Origin: Lamellibrachia satsuma
Taxonomy: Eukaryota > Annelida > Polychaeta > Sabellida > Siboglinidae
Assembly: GCA_033239005.1 (NCBI GenBank)
Contig: BSQZ01000034.1
Span: 252,501-316,500 of the forward strand
Length of the DNA stretch: 64,000 bases
Direction: 5' to 3'
Below, one piece after another: positions 20,111 through 40,800 of this stretch. A program made the translations under genes and the position numbers. The notes beneath the pieces were generated by a model, which was not told the DNA's origin, did no database searches, and saw only the letters and a program-made list of their open reading frames with translations. Numbering within the stretch: position 1 is the stretch's first letter; the number at the start of each line of letters is the position of its first letter.

Positions 20111-20490
20111 TAATATAAACTATGTCTATTTTAACATCTTGACCGCTCAAATGTGTTTTAATGAAGCACATTTGTTTGATATAATTTGACCGCCATCCGT
20201 TTAATTTGAATGTTTCGACTAGAATAGGACGTGTACATCAGGATCGACTAGGTCGACGTTCATAACGGATAACGTAAAATTATATAAAAACAAACCGTGG
20301 TTCACTAAAACAGGCTAGGTCGACGTTCATAACGGATAACGTAAAATTATATAAAAACAAACCGTGGTTCACTAAAACAGGCTAGGTCGACGTTCATAAC
20401 GGATAACGTAAAATTATATAAAACAAACCGTGGTTCACTAAAACACATTTCGGCGGTCAAAATGTTATAGTAGATGTAGTTTATACTATA
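20111..20490. mobile_element. MITE-like element (family B) with long terminal inverted repeats
   Basis: The left end (aatataaactatgtctatt, then ttttgacc/cttgaccgc and aaatgtgtttta) matches the reverse complement of the right end over about 45-50 bp. The right end runs aaaacacatttcggcggtc, then atgttatagtagatgtag and tttata. There is no coding capacity. Related fragments occur at 33488-33592 (left-end type) and about 60380-60530 (right-end type). In those copies similarity continues past this boundary (the acatgattttac block), so the true ends may lie further out. A target-site duplication was not identified. Confidence 0.85.
20248..20446 (+). repeat. 67-bp x 3 tandem repeat inside the family B element
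   Basis: The units start at 20248, 20315 and 20382, each beginning ctaggtcgacgttcataacg and containing accgtggttcactaaaac. The copies are nearly identical; the last lacks one A. The family B copy near 60.4 kb carries the same segment only once and more diverged, so the triplication arose within the element. Confidence 0.95.
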
Positions 20491-23400
20491 TAACATGATT
20501 TTACGATAAAAATAACCATTCTTTGTACCTTTGTATAAATTTCCAACTGTGCCTATATTTTATGTCATAGTATTTTAGTTTATTAATTTGTTGTGTTGTT
20601 GTGTACAGAATACTACATTTGAATTGTCGGTTTGGACCTCTTAACCCAAACGTTCCAAACACAAAGGGCTTTGAAACTCAAAATTCATGTTAGTTTGAAG
20701 CTCTATTGAGTTTGGTGCCGTACACGGATAAGACGTAACCCGGCCTACTCGCCGCAGGGTATTGACGTTTCGGAAGCTCTAGGACAAATGTAGTTGCTTT
20801 AGTTCCCCATGTAATGGAATCCTCCCGTGGGAATCCTGAAAGCAGCGCGTTTACAAGGATGATAATTATTGTGAACAACAGTCACATGTACGTGTGCGAT
20901 TACGGCTACCATAACACGGAAAACCAACAACGCCAGTGAAGCAGCATAATCCGGAACGACAACTATACAGACAACTGTATGAAAGCTTTAAACAACCCTT
21001 GTTTGAATCTGCTCCCATGTTGTTACTATGCGACGTAACAAGAACTGTACGCGCAGTGTACAATTACATACACACCATACTTGATATTCACTGTAGTAGA
21101 ATCCTTATAACATACCCTCTGGCCAATTAATTACATAGGTCGGACTCTTAAGTGTGATGTAACCGAAGCCTTGTCGTCAACTAGATTTTCTGGGCGTAAC
21201 TGGGAGAGGGAGACATGGTTATTGTAGACGCAAATGACCAAAGGCCTAAGTAAGTTAACTGTAAACGGTCCCTGATCGATGAGTACATTTTGAATATCTG
21301 TCTAAGACAAATTCAAAATATTTAACAGAATCGAGAAAATGTTGAGTTACTAAGAAGTTATAAACGGATGTGACATAAAATAGCACTATGCAAAACATGT
21401 TCACAATTCGTCGGTAGAGAGTGAACACCTTTTTGAACAGCCTCTTCTACCTCGCACCCGGATGTAAATATAAATCCTCGGATGAATGCCTAACCACGAC
21501 CTCCATCAATAATGCTCACTACAATATAACGTCTGCGATTAAAATAGTGCGCTGTCGGAGAGTACGTCGATGTCAGCGCCAGTGTCAATCCGGATTAAAG
21601 TGATATTAATCATACAAACGTATGCGTCATTAGTTTGGCATATTTCTGCCGCGCGAGCGTAGGATTAAGTACGTCACAATGGCGCCTACTCAGATTACGT
21701 CACAGCACACCTCGTTTCACCCCAACGCCATTCGCACGCAAGCCGACTGTGCACACGTAACGTTGCACAATGAAAATAGTACCCCACTTTAATTAGAAGT
21801 TGAAAAGAATGATGGTCAGGGATAAATTCCACCTGTTGTTGACGTTCCCGCCTAAACAGTCGCGCGGAGAGCAACGGGACAGTGGCAGGTATAATTAGAC
21901 TTCGCCTTGGGGGAATTAGTCCATCCATTAAGGCAGTGGATGCTATAAAAATGCCAGTCGTTTCGGTACATACCCACTAACCTGTTTACGTTTCTTCATG
22001 CGGGTAGTTATCAATGTAATTGTCGCAAAATATCGTACTCACTCAAAGACTGCAAGACACCGCCATCATGTTGTGCGATTATTTTGCTTTAAATAACGCA
22101 TTAATTGGTGGACTCTCATCGGTTTATATTGGTACAGGTTATAAAGCGGATGGTTCCTCGGTCATAGGGGCCTCCGCTTGCTGTCGTAAAATATTATGAC
22201 GTCAATGTTGACGATATCGACGAAGGCTGTAATAGCGTTAGATCGGGTAACTTGCAAAAGTGTGAATAACCTAATGTCATAGTAATATTTTTGTCCTTTT
22301 GTTGGATCCGATAAAAAATATTATAATAACTTATCCGATGATTTCATCAAAACTAAATAACACATTTGCAAAAACTGGCTAGCATATCGTAGTGGATACA
22401 AGTAAGGTTTGATTTTTCGTAAATGAACTCAAAACGAGACGAGCGAAAACATTTAGCTGAGCGGGAACTTTTCAAGTTGCAATCGAACTAAGCGGAATTT
22501 GCATTTGAACACTTCTGGATTTTGCGTCACTGAACGACGTGCGTGCCATGAAGCAGGTAGCGAACGGCTGATTTACGACATGCCAAAAAGCAGGTGGCGA
22601 GCGACTGGATTACGACACACCAAACCTTCGGCGTAAGAACTGCCGCCATTGGCATTGCAGTTGCCAGCAGCAGCTGTCGTTTGCTTTGTTTATGGGGACT
22701 GCCCTACTTTCTGTGCTTGTTGTTATGCAATACCCGTGTGCGGTCACGCGCGCGTTCTTGTTTTTCTCTTTCACAAAATTACGGTGTCATTAGCTTCACA
22801 TAAAATACTGGTATACTTAGGGGCCTTTCACAAAAATGAACTGTTATGGAACTAATATTGTTTGACAATCTGGAAAATTATCAACATTTTAAAGTGCTAA
22901 TTCAGGGACTGAAACTTAGTACGCTTTGTACGAAATGTTTAGGTAAATATCGACAATCGTGAGCGCTGCCATAATTGAAATGAACAGTCACGCTACCGCC
23001 ACAAGACACCATGTCTATACTTAGATATTACAGCAGCTCTTGTTTTGAGTAAAATAGTTTAGTGTGGGACAGTTTATTTTATTGTCAGTGCCATGCCATT
23101 TGATATGCAAAAAGAAGTTATCTGTGAAAGCTGCACGTCAACATTATTTGACAGATCTATATTCGGTGCACGGCATTAGTGAGTCGAATTTCGGTTCACT
23201 AATATGTATGGCCGAACGAAAATACTACAAAGAAACGTTATTCCACCAGCATAGCATTCTTTTTATATGTCCTAAATGTGTTTTGTAGAGTCGCGCCTTT
23301 GTTTTTGTGCAGCTGCGTGCATCGTTTTCGCACATCGCGTGATACGGCTATTTTATTAACGTAGCAAAAGGCTTTTTGAAAAAATCCATAGAAATACCGA

Positions 23401-24060
23401 TTGCCGCGAATAACAAATGATGAAACGCATTACGCGAGCATAGTGGATTCAACCCAATTCATTCTCCCAATGGTATTTAGCGGCACGCGCAAAAACAAAT
23501 TGCCGCATTCGAAAAGCGTCCGAAAGCTTAACGTCGTGCGGAAGTTAGTGCTGTTATGACAACCTCGACCTTTGCCAGGCGTCGCACAGATGACGCGTAC
23601 CGACGTCGTTTCAACGCTGCGGCGGCGCGATTAGGCCGTCGCTGCCCCGGGCAATATAATCAATCAGTGTGTTGTTATACACAATGGTGTCGAGCCTATG
23701 GGAGGGCATTCGCACTCGAAAAACAAAACACGCCAATGACTGAGTGAATATCTACACATCTAGATAGTGCATTGTGCAGCCACAGACCGACGGGACAAGA
23801 GTAAGAAGACTCGTTTTATTTTTTAGCAAAACGCTGATACGGAGTCCCTGACGAATGTCTCGCTGGAACATTGGCGTAACTAGAATCTCATGAGTAATCG
23901 TCTAAACATCCACAAGACTCGGCGTTGGTCGAACACGAACGTATATTAGGCCCTATTGTTGTGTTTATATAACACGAGTCCCTAACTGTGCTTGCTCAGC
24001 AGGACCTACGTATCTGTCACAGCTGACACGGTTTACCAGGTGATATATTTTCTTGTCGCA
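20491..24060. other. Intergenic DNA with an inverted family A fragment and a small duplication
   Basis: An inverted family A copy lies at about 22300-22482, with blocks gatgatttcatcaaaacta, gctagcatatcgtagtggat and aggtttgatttttcgtaaat. A degenerate duplication of about 37 bp (agcaggt.gcga...ttacgacat/ac.ccaaa) lies at about 22553-22625. No gene is recognised. CpG is still frequent, and the family A copy here keeps CpG (cgtagtgg) where the intronic copies have TG/CA. Confidence 0.55.
22300..22482 (-). repeat. Interspersed repeat family A, inverted fragment
   Basis: It matches the inverted copy at 54075-54430 over the gatgatttca, aaaactaaata, ctggctagcat, gtggata and ggtttgatttttcg blocks. 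It contains one unexpanded copy of the segment that forms the 26-bp array at 46661-48818. Confidence 0.8.
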
Positions 24061-24146
24061 AATTGTTGTTTTGACCGGCACACGAACGGGTGAGGGCGGG
24101 TGGAATTGTTGTTTTGACCGGCACACGAACGGGTGAGGGCGGGTGG
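24061..24146. repeat. 43-bp perfect tandem duplication
   Basis: The segment starting aattgttgttttgaccggca and ending gagggcgggtgg is present twice in a row, identical or nearly so. Confidence 0.95.
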
Positions 24147-25045
24147 AATTGCTGATGGTCTTTCTCCCAAAGCTACAATTTGGATAGGCCTATAATATTA
24201 TGCCGTGTCGACAATAAAGAAATCAAAAAGACAATTTCAATAAACAAAATATAACTGTATTAAGGAATGGTTGAAACGATCACCGTCTTCTGCATAGTTG
24301 AATTACAAATTGTGTTGTAACGTGTACGTCGGGCATTATTCTTCTCACGTCATGCAAGCGCACAAAGCATGTACAACATTCATAATCATTAATGTGCTGA
24401 TATGCGCACTTCCTATTGAGGTAAAACCAGCTGGTCGATCCGGATTAGTTTGGGTTCTTCAGAGTCAACCAACCACCATGGACGTCACTGCACATAAGAC
24501 CCAACAAACTTGCAAGCCGATGTTGCACACTTAATCACCAAACCTAATCCGGACTTACAATGCCGTCTCCCAATCGCTCGCAAACACACGATACAGCTCT
24601 GGCAACATCGGCGATCACATGTGTAGTGGTAAATGCCCTGTTTGTTTTTCGCATGCAGCCTTTGTGCCCGGCGACTTGCGTAGTTCGTTTGTTCAACGTC
24701 TGCCGCTTATCAGCCCCAGCTGCCCCAGTCGTGATGACACGCAGTTGCGTAATTTGCGGTGATTAATATTATTAATAATAATCCGTGCGAATGAGTGATA
24801 GTAGTGGCTTGACAGGCAATTACTATGTTTGCTTTGTCGTAATGATGCGTTGTGTTCTTTATATTAATTTGATATAGTGTAACGACCGATGGGCGTGTTT
24901 TTGTGTGGCATTCTCGTAAAGAAAGGTGTGTTGGAATTGTGTGTAAATACCGATTTCTTGTCATTTGGCAGTACGCATTAACTAGTGTCTGCGAAAACAT
25001 TGTAACCTAGCGGAATTTAAGTCGGAAACAATTGCAAAAATAAGA
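24147..25045. other. Intergenic DNA with an imperfect inverted repeat
   Basis: The arms atccggattagtttgg (about 24437) and ccaaacctaatccgga (about 24539) face each other across about 85 bp, with one extra base in the second arm. The pair could be a small non-autonomous element or chance. No gene is recognised. Confidence 0.5.
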
Positions 25046-25105
25046 ACCACACCACATCACACCACACCACACCACACCACACCACACCACACCACACATC
25101 ACACT
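25046..25105. repeat. (CCACA)n microsatellite
   Basis: A run of accac/ccaca pentamers with a few interruptions. Confidence 0.95.

Positions 25106-31786
<6,681 letters not shown>

Positions 31787-31843
<57 letters not shown>
31787..31843. repeat. (TA)n microsatellite upstream of visible exon 1
   Basis: Alternating TA with early tatattat interruptions, ending about 70 bp before the splice acceptor at 31911-31914. Confidence 0.95.
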
Positions 31844-31847
<4 letters not shown>

Positions 31848-31914
31848 TGATACACGTATCTCTTATGATTTGGCAGTTTATTTAAAATAATTCTAATGAT
31901 ATCTTCCTTTGCAG

Positions 31915-32090
31915 GCTACACTGCATACTGTGACCATGCCTTCCTTGGACGACAGGGCGAGGGTATCATTCGCAGCTACAATTACCCCTTCAACTATCGA
32001 CAGAATCTCACCTGCACATATCGGATTTACGTGAACAATGATGAAACCGACGACACAAAAACAATCTGTTTTACGTTCCATCGTTTCCAG
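31915..32090 (+). CDS. Visible exon 1: first half of the CUB domain
   Basis: The acceptor is tcttcctttgcag and the donor cag|gtaggt. The exon starts in phase 1 and ends in phase 0. It encodes [20 protein letters not shown], then [17 protein letters not shown] and later [10 protein letters not shown]. The Cys spacing, the NYP signature and the xCxYxI strand are those of a CUB domain. NLT is a possible N-glycosylation site. An ATG lies 19 bp upstream of the exon in the same frame, but it gives no signal peptide and falls in the acceptor tract, so I treat this as an internal exon. Confidence 0.92.
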
Positions 32091-34804
32091 GTAGGTGGCG
32101 TTAGTGGGATTATTCATACAAATATTTGTATGAACTTTTTTTATACCATATTCTCCAATGTAGGAGTTTTGTATTAATTCCTTCCCAAATTGTATGAATG
32201 AGTTTTGCCCAAATTATAAATTTCTGCCATAATAATTGTTTTAATGATTGTTGTAGATGAATAAAGCTAATAATTCTTATCCCTGAGCATTTATCACATC
32301 ACCAGTTCAAAATATGTTGACCTTTCTAAATGTGTGGTGCATATTTGATTAAAAGATGGAACCCAGAAAATATTGTATTTTCTAAACAAATATAAATATT
32401 GTAGACCAGCTTTACTTATGTTATGCTTGTGGAAATGTCATGTTTAGGAAAACATTTAAACAACGACGTTGCCAATTCTTAATATGTTTTAAAATGTCAA
32501 ACTATATTATAATACTTTGGCATTGATTATATATTCATTCTCTAGTTATGATAGACTACCTTTTGTTGTGCTTTGTTTACAAATAGAATCCCTTAGAAGT
32601 GAAAACGTGGCACATGATTAAATAGTGCTGTATTTATCGTGAACCGATACAGAGTCTACTGACAAATCAAAGCATATTAATAATTTTGATGATAACGATT
32701 ACTATCTTGGGTATGTCACATAAAGTTTATTATCATATCTGTTTGCAGCTGGAGAATTCCACCCTGTTTTGCTCCTTTGACTATATGAAATTTGGTGATA
32801 CCAAGTACTGTGGAAGCGGACTATGGCAAATCGGAGTACCCTCCACCAACCAGAAATCGAATGTCTGGTCGAACAATTTCTGCTGTGAGTATTGATGGGC
32901 TTGATCTATGTGCATTGGTCTCAGCAAGCGTAGATGCTGGGTTTTGGAGTAATTTCCTTTACAAAATGTGATGACTACATATGCTAAGGTTTGTTTTGCA
33001 AAGAATTATTCAAATCTGGCATTTGTCTTTTTCATGGTGAATCATCAAAAACTACTGCGTTGATACATGTTAGTTCATTTAAAATTTGGAGGAAGCAACT
33101 GCTAAACATGATCAAAGGATTTGACTTGTTATGAACTCACAGAAGAATGCACGCAATGCGATAATTTGATACTGGATGAAGGTAATAAACTGCGTCACAG
33201 TGATGCTATCTCATCACAATGAGACACAGGTCTATTGACTGGTTGAATTACTTAGAGAGCTTTGGTGCTTGGATGTAGATAAAATCTGGCAGAATTAATA
33301 AGTACACGTGTAATTAAACACAGCACCTGCGTGTAAAATTATCAGTATGGCAGCGGTCAACACTTGGAATTGAACACGGAGGAGTCAATTTCACAGTTTA
33401 ATATATAGTTGCATTTGGATAGACTTGTTGTTTTGGTTCATGTTATGCATGTGTGAAGTTAAGGGAGCAAAATCTAATCATTTTCATTGTAAAATAATAT
33501 TGTGTAATATAAACTATATCCATTCTAACATCTTGACCATACAAGTATGTTTTAACAAGCCACAATTGTTTTATAACTTGACCACTATTGACCACAAGCC
33601 TGAACCCGGTACATTGTGGTTGCTAATGTGCACTAACCCATTCAGCTACTATGTCTGTTTTGATTAATGAAGTATACAAGACTAAATTACTGTTCTGATA
33701 ATTACTATTTATTATCATTATTAAATAATTATTATTATTAAATATAATAATAAAAAAATATTATATGTATAATTTTATCTATGATATTACAAGTATTGTT
33801 TTACAACAACATTAACATACTATTTGTTATTTTCTATAAGGCGCTGTGAACTGTATGGGATGTGACGCAATATAAAATAATTATTATGATGGAGTTGCCT
33901 AGTGCTGATTTTTACATAATTTAAAAAGGCATCTTTTGCTTTATACACTTATTTCAATACCTGCTTAAACTACCTTGATTGTTACACATGAAAATGGTCA
34001 AAACAAATCAATAATTCCGATTCTGACAGCGGTAATGGCGTAATTCCACAGTGGCCACTTTGCCTTGGTTTACAACCTGTCAATGGATTGTGTCTGGCTC
34101 GATTTAGCACATTAAATGTGCCTTTGTTTGTCCGAGCACATAGACCAAGCCGTATTCAGACCATGCAAACTAAGCCATGTCCAGAGTTTCTCAGACACTC
34201 CAGCCATAAGATAAATCACCCTTTGTTCGCCGACAATTCACAACACAGGTTTTTCTGGTGCAGTGACTGTGTAGTGCAAACAGTTTCTAACTGAACCAAG
34301 TGTTTGCATGTGTTTGTTGGACAAGGGCTCAAATGTTTAGTGGTCAGACTAACGTGTTGTGATTGACGTTCAGCAGAAATGTCTAAATGTACACTTGAAA
34401 GGGAACTAAGAGGTTTGGCTCAGGCTGATTTTATTGTCACTTGCTATCGGCTCTTGGTCTGTAACTGGACAAGATTCAATACATTTAATGGTTGGTAGGC
34501 AGCTTAGTGCTGTTTCTGTTTAGGAAAGTGGTTTCTAAACGTGTTTGAATGAGACTGAAAGGATTCTCTGGACTATGTTGCGTTATGCAAAGTCTGGTGC
34601 AGATATGTACTATGGTAATCACTAAAAACATGTAACAATCCAGACATAATCAAATATAATGTATTACAATACAACACACAATGTGTGTAATAGGAATGTG
34701 TCTGGGTAGTAACTGCACACTGTCTAAATCCTGGCCTACATGGCATAAGTCATTGTCTGCGTAGGGCATGCATGTACACACGCACGTACACAGCACGCTC
34801 GCAT

Positions 34805-34843
<39 letters not shown>

Positions 34844-37800
34844 CACATAAAGGAGAAACACACATATGTACAACTTTCATTGTTCTTCCTTCTGTCTGTC
34901 TGCCAAAATAATAAGATGCCTCTGCCATTTCAAATTTTGGTTGGCTGACAAGAGAAACCCTCCTCTCAGTCAGCCAACAGCAGCATAAATATCCAGTGCT
35001 GTGTGGGGTCTTCAAAATCGTGTGGTCACGTCTTCTTTCATCACTGCAGAAAACACTTAGCGTATTTGACCTAACAAGCAGACAGTACGCTTGACAAAAA
35101 ATTGGGCCAAAAAAATGTCATGGAATCTGTTCTTATAAGTGTACACCAAAAAAAAAAATTTGGAACCTGCTGATTAGAAATGGAGGTGTATGCTAACCAG
35201 GGTATGTACGATTAATAAGTTGATTATGGTAAGTTTCATCCGTTCATCCATTTATGTTCCAAAACTTCTCATACATGGTGGCTATCAGAGTGACATGAAC
35301 TAAATAATAAATTGTTCTGCCATTCCTAATTTTTAATGTGAAACCCTCACTCAATGGCCCCCACAGAAACTTAAATATTTACCCCTGGAACCATTAATTT
35401 TCCCCTTAAGAGTAGAAACCAGGTAAACGGGTCATACAGTTCTCATCCAAAAGATACATCTTTTAAAATTCCACCTGACATGCCAAGAGCTACAGTTGGC
35501 AAATACAACATTGTACCCAATTTATGGGGATGAAATGACAGGGTAGGCTGATATTCAAACCTTCCACCTCATGGTTGCAAGATAAGCATTATATCATTGA
35601 GCCACTGAGCCTAATCGCACAGTGTTTTGACTTTTCTATACATCAAGGCATATGTTTCCCATGCCTTTTCCAGCAGACGTTGACACTGATTCTAGCTTCT
35701 AGTTACAGCCTGTCTGCCTCCTTGGACAAAACTACCAGTATCACAGTAACAACATATTGAATTGTCCACCCTATAATTGAAGGGTGTGATGTCTCCAGAA
35801 GACACCCAGAAGTGGTGATGACCTATCTGTGTGGTCAGTGATAGTATCTGTTCCATTTAAGATCAACTAGGATAAGAAGTTGTGTGTAATCACTCGCCGT
35901 ATTGAGTTACTCTTTGTGCTTGGTTCTAGGGGGTAAGACCACAGTTGACCTTCCTGTTTATTGTTTCACATGAATGTAGGGCGTATTAAATTGCGATATG
36001 TGAAATTAAACAATTCATATAGAGTGACATAAGTGCAATAGATCATGCATATTCACAGGTGTGTTTGTAGAAGCTATTGTCTGTGAAATAGTGATTTTTT
36101 TAAGAGTTTAATAGGCAGAGGAGGGATTTATGGGAATTTTTCTGCTATGGGCCACATGGGCGCATGAATACATGGCTATATTTGTAAACATTTACATGCA
36201 TCACACGTTGGGGGTTTTAAAAGAGCTGGAGGTCAGTGATTTTGACAATACTTGGTCAGCATGTCAACAAGATGATGGCAGTTGCTGTGAAAAAAATTCA
36301 GAATTTTTGATGGTCACATTTTCTTGTAATCAGACAAAATGTTAGCATGGCCACCAATGCAATTTTGTATATTGGTCTGACTCCTATACTTGTTTTGGAC
36401 AGTTTTATAGTCTGGTTGGTAACAAATATGGCAGTTTCCACATTTATATCTCATTGTATTTAATTTATATTTTATTGCATTTTATTGCTACATTAGAGCA
36501 GTATGTGCTTTACACATGATCAGTTTTAAATACCTTATCTGATTTTATTGTTATTTTGCTTTATAATTTTTTTCTCAATATAATATACTTATAATTTATA
36601 CATATCTACTTTTTATCAAATTTGTTTATTGTATAAGCAGGTATGTTAAATTGGTTAAATTGTATCAGTCCTGTATTTATTTGTATCAGAGCAGAGTTTT
36701 TATTCTGTAGCACTTTATAAATACAAGTCATTATTATTACTATTATATTATGTGAATGTAGCTAACTTTGTTGAGGAAAAGTTAGTAAAAATAATGGTAT
36801 GGATTTAATATTGTATATCACAAACGTCGATTTAATATTGTATATCACAAATGTCATGAAAAAAAATGTAAAATGTGTATTTATAATTATATATTTTATA
36901 GAAACATTTCCAAAACATCCATCAGTCTAGCCCCATGTGCTTACACAACTGTGGAATTCCTCAAGCACATGAACTGTTGGATAATGAACTGTATAGGAAC
37001 CTAATGCATGTTGGAAACCTATCATTACGCATGACTAAAGGTAAACAGTAAATAGAGCCTCTTCAGACTTCTGTTGTCTGGAGCTGACCTCCTGACCCCA
37101 GTAACAAGACACCGTTATGGACCCCAGAACGGTCTTGAAAGAGGAAGGTCATGGCTATCTGGCTGTGCATGGTTATCTGACACACAGATAGCAGTATCAC
37201 AATAGGTGAGATGAAAGGAAAAGCCAAAGGCGTCTCGGAACGGAATAGGTGCAAATTCCTTTCACATTTTGTGTGTGAACGTCTGTGATCTTCAACAGGA
37301 AACCTGCGTCTGTGAAATTTAAGAAATTATAGCTTAGCGAAAGACACATGAAAGACACATTGTACATGTGCTGGTGGAAGTTAAGAAAAAATTGATGTGA
37401 AGCTACTGATTGGCATGTCATTGCTGTATGGGAGTGAGGGGGTGGAGGGTGGGGGGGGGGCAGAGATGTGGAATGTCTCCATATCAGCAGGTTGTAAAAT
37501 CAGTTGAATACAGGACATTTTGAGCATGGGAATTCTCAGGTGTTTTGCTCTGGTGCCTGGTTGAACAAAATGGTTGTCCAGTTCTTAGGATATGTGATAT
37601 GTGTGTCTTTATGTAAAGATTATTTTCTAGCAAAATTTATGATCTACTGCCTGACTATCAATGGGTCCATCTTTCTGTGAGTTTGTGGTTGAGTTTGCAG
37701 ATGTATTTTCAGATGACTTTGCAGAATTTGCCCACACATGCATGCACAAACTGTCTCATTCATCCATGCATGTGTACATGCTCACTTGCTCGCGCATGCG

Positions 37801-40800
37801 CATGCATACCATCGCACACACACACACACGCACACGCACATGCACACGCACATGCACACGCACACGCACACACACACAGCATTTATATTAGATGTGCAAG
37901 ATTTATGAGTTTTTCTTGTAACAACTCTCTGGCACTGCCTGTCTAGCTACCAGGAATTGACAAGGCAGCTATTATGGTTACCATATGGCAGTTTGACATG
38001 CAATGCAGAATGTCTGGCCACAGTTGGCTTGTAGCTGCCTATCAGGTATATTGCTAAACCGTGTTGAACATTATGATGGTGTTATTTTTTAAGATGTTCT
38101 GGGAAGAGACACACAGGATGATTTTGTTGGTTCTTCCACTGCCAAAATAAAAAATGTTTTGCTCCACTTCTCAGGTTTATGGCCAGAGTAAAGGTGTAAT
38201 CATCGAAAATTGAACCAAAAAAACCATTGAAATAACAATATATTTAATGTATACACTACACTGCACAATGCAGGTGATATATTTTTAAATTGTTATTTAC
38301 CCAGAAACCCGACAACAAAGAGATTATTAAAAACCTTAAGTCAACACTATATTTAGAAGCTTACAAGTTTTACCATTTGGCCTGTTACTCAAAAATCACA
38401 TGTTTAGACCAGGTTATTTGTAACCAGGTTAACTAAAGATACCAGTGAGTTAAAAAAATATATTCCTGGAAAGTCCTGAAAACATCCAGAAATGTAGGCA
38501 CAGCAGGACAGAATTACCCTTCTACACCAGGGGAGTTAAACAGTCAATAAATTAAGAAACTGTGTCTCTGGAAAGTCCTGAAAACATCCAGGAATCTAGG
38601 CACTGCAGTCCAAGAAAAACTAAACTCCTATACCTGGCCTGGAAGGTGTGTTTATGTCTGATTTCTTGGGGTGGTAGAAGGCAGAGTTGAACTGCTGACC
38701 CCTAATCATTAGTCAAACAGCACCGTTATCCCCCAAGTCAAGTTGGGTTAGTATGATGCGAGCCAGAGATGATTCTACCACATATCACCATTCCATCTAT
38801 TTACCACACTCCCTTGTATTTACTGTGCTCCTTGGCAATGTCACACACCCCCCTGAAACTGGAGATTTGGATATTGTACAGGTTGTGATTTTTTCATATA
38901 AAGTGGTCACATATTAGCGTTGTCTGGAGAGGTTTATTTGTATGGTTGAGTTTATTTACATCTGGGTCTAGTCATATGCATGTCTGGTGGTCTTTAGACC
39001 TGAATCAGGCTACCCACATCCGTGGGGAAAAAACTAAACAAATGACCAGCATATGTGTGTGTATTGTTAGTAAGAATCCCTGGTATGTATAGAAATATGT
39101 CGCCTGACATAATGGCTGCCACAGCTGGGGGAGGGGGGTAATATATTGTGTGAAACAGTATAGATTGTGTAAGGAGGAAACTGTTCTGACAGACGAGGAC
39201 ATCTGGTGGCTGTCTCAAGACAAGGTCTTCCTTCTCCTGGCACTATTTGACATCATAATAACTCTTCTGTGGCACATTGATGTTGGATGCGTTCTGGCGG
39301 CATAGTGTACAAAAATAAGAAACCTGAATGTGGTTATATCACTATCATTAATTATTAAGAACCTTTATCAAGTTTGTGTTGCCCACTTAAAGGTGATCAC
39401 AATATTCGGTTTGTTTACATATTGGAAATAAGTCTCAGTTTGAATCTACATTTACATACAGTAGTGGTAATGCATTGTCTATGAAGTTAAATTGATAATG
39501 CTTGTTATCAAATTGTGGTGCCACAATGAGCACTTTTATAGAGAAATCACCAAAAGTATAATATATGATAATATTAATTTATATATAAAATTTATTTTAA
39601 AGACATGTTACTGTACAAAATAAATCACCTTATCAAATGGTAACAAAGCTGTAAGTACGCGTGCTGGTCTTGCTTAAGTGGTCTTTGTTTATATAAAAGG
39701 TCTGTCAGAATTCCCAGTTTTCTAAATTGTATCATTAATCTGTCATAAAGTAAAAATAAAGATAAGTTCTTATATGGCGCAGTATCCAGTCCTTAGGCCT
39801 GCGCAAAGCACTTTACACTTCACCCCCTGGCAGACCTGGTCATTCCAATGCAATTTCAGCTATCAAGTTTGATTGAATTTTAACTGATTTGGGGAATACT
39901 AATATAGCGAGAATACATTTAAAAAAATTTATTAACAAATGTCTTCCTTTTGATGTCAACTGGTCATGAAATATGTATTCTTACTCTTGGGCTGTGAGAT
40001 GTGCTTGCCGTAGCTGGACATGGACCATGCATGTTTGGCTTTCCACATACTTTGTTGAAAGCTAAGTAGATAGGTCATCGCTCTATAAACAAAACCAAAT
40101 TTCTGTCTGGGAAAGTGCACTATGTCTGCAGTGATGATTAATCACCCTGTGGAATATTATATGCCATCATCTCTACCCCATGGTATGTTTAATAGGAATG
40201 TACAAAGATGTTCACTGGTTAACTCATATGAAGCTAGTTGGGGGTTTGTATAAATAAAATGCCCCAACTGAATAAATTGTTCAATAAAACAAGAATTTGA
40301 CAGCCCCATAAATCATCCTATGAAAAATCTTATAATATATTATTTCACCTTCAAAGGTGAATATTTATTGGCCTGTAGATAATTACCCCACAGCCATCTC
40401 TGTAATTGTCGTAAAACTGGTGATACATTTATATAATAAATTTTTTTTTTTTAACAATGAAGATGTAAATACTAATTAATTCAGTTTTGCAGTGTCTAAT
40501 GAAATAGCAGTTCGCTTACCCAATGTGAATTATATACTCCAATTTAATGGTAGAATCTTGACCTCATGACCAGGAGTGTACTGTCACAGCCCCCCTGTAG
40601 CTAGTTCCACCTGCACAAACAAACAATTGAACTTTGTCCCACTTGTTGTCATTCACCAACCAAATTTAATCCTTTAGTTTTGTACAACCAAGACTATACA
40701 TTTGTTGCATGTATCATTCTTGCCTGACCTAACAAGTAATATTTTTACTTTGAATGCTCTAATTACAAATATTTATATGACTAAAAATAAAAAACCCTAT

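Noticed and set aside
31896..31914. In-frame ATG just before the CUB exon as a start codon
   Set aside because: It lies in a good acceptor tract (tcttcctttgcag) and would give no signal peptide for an evident ectodomain.
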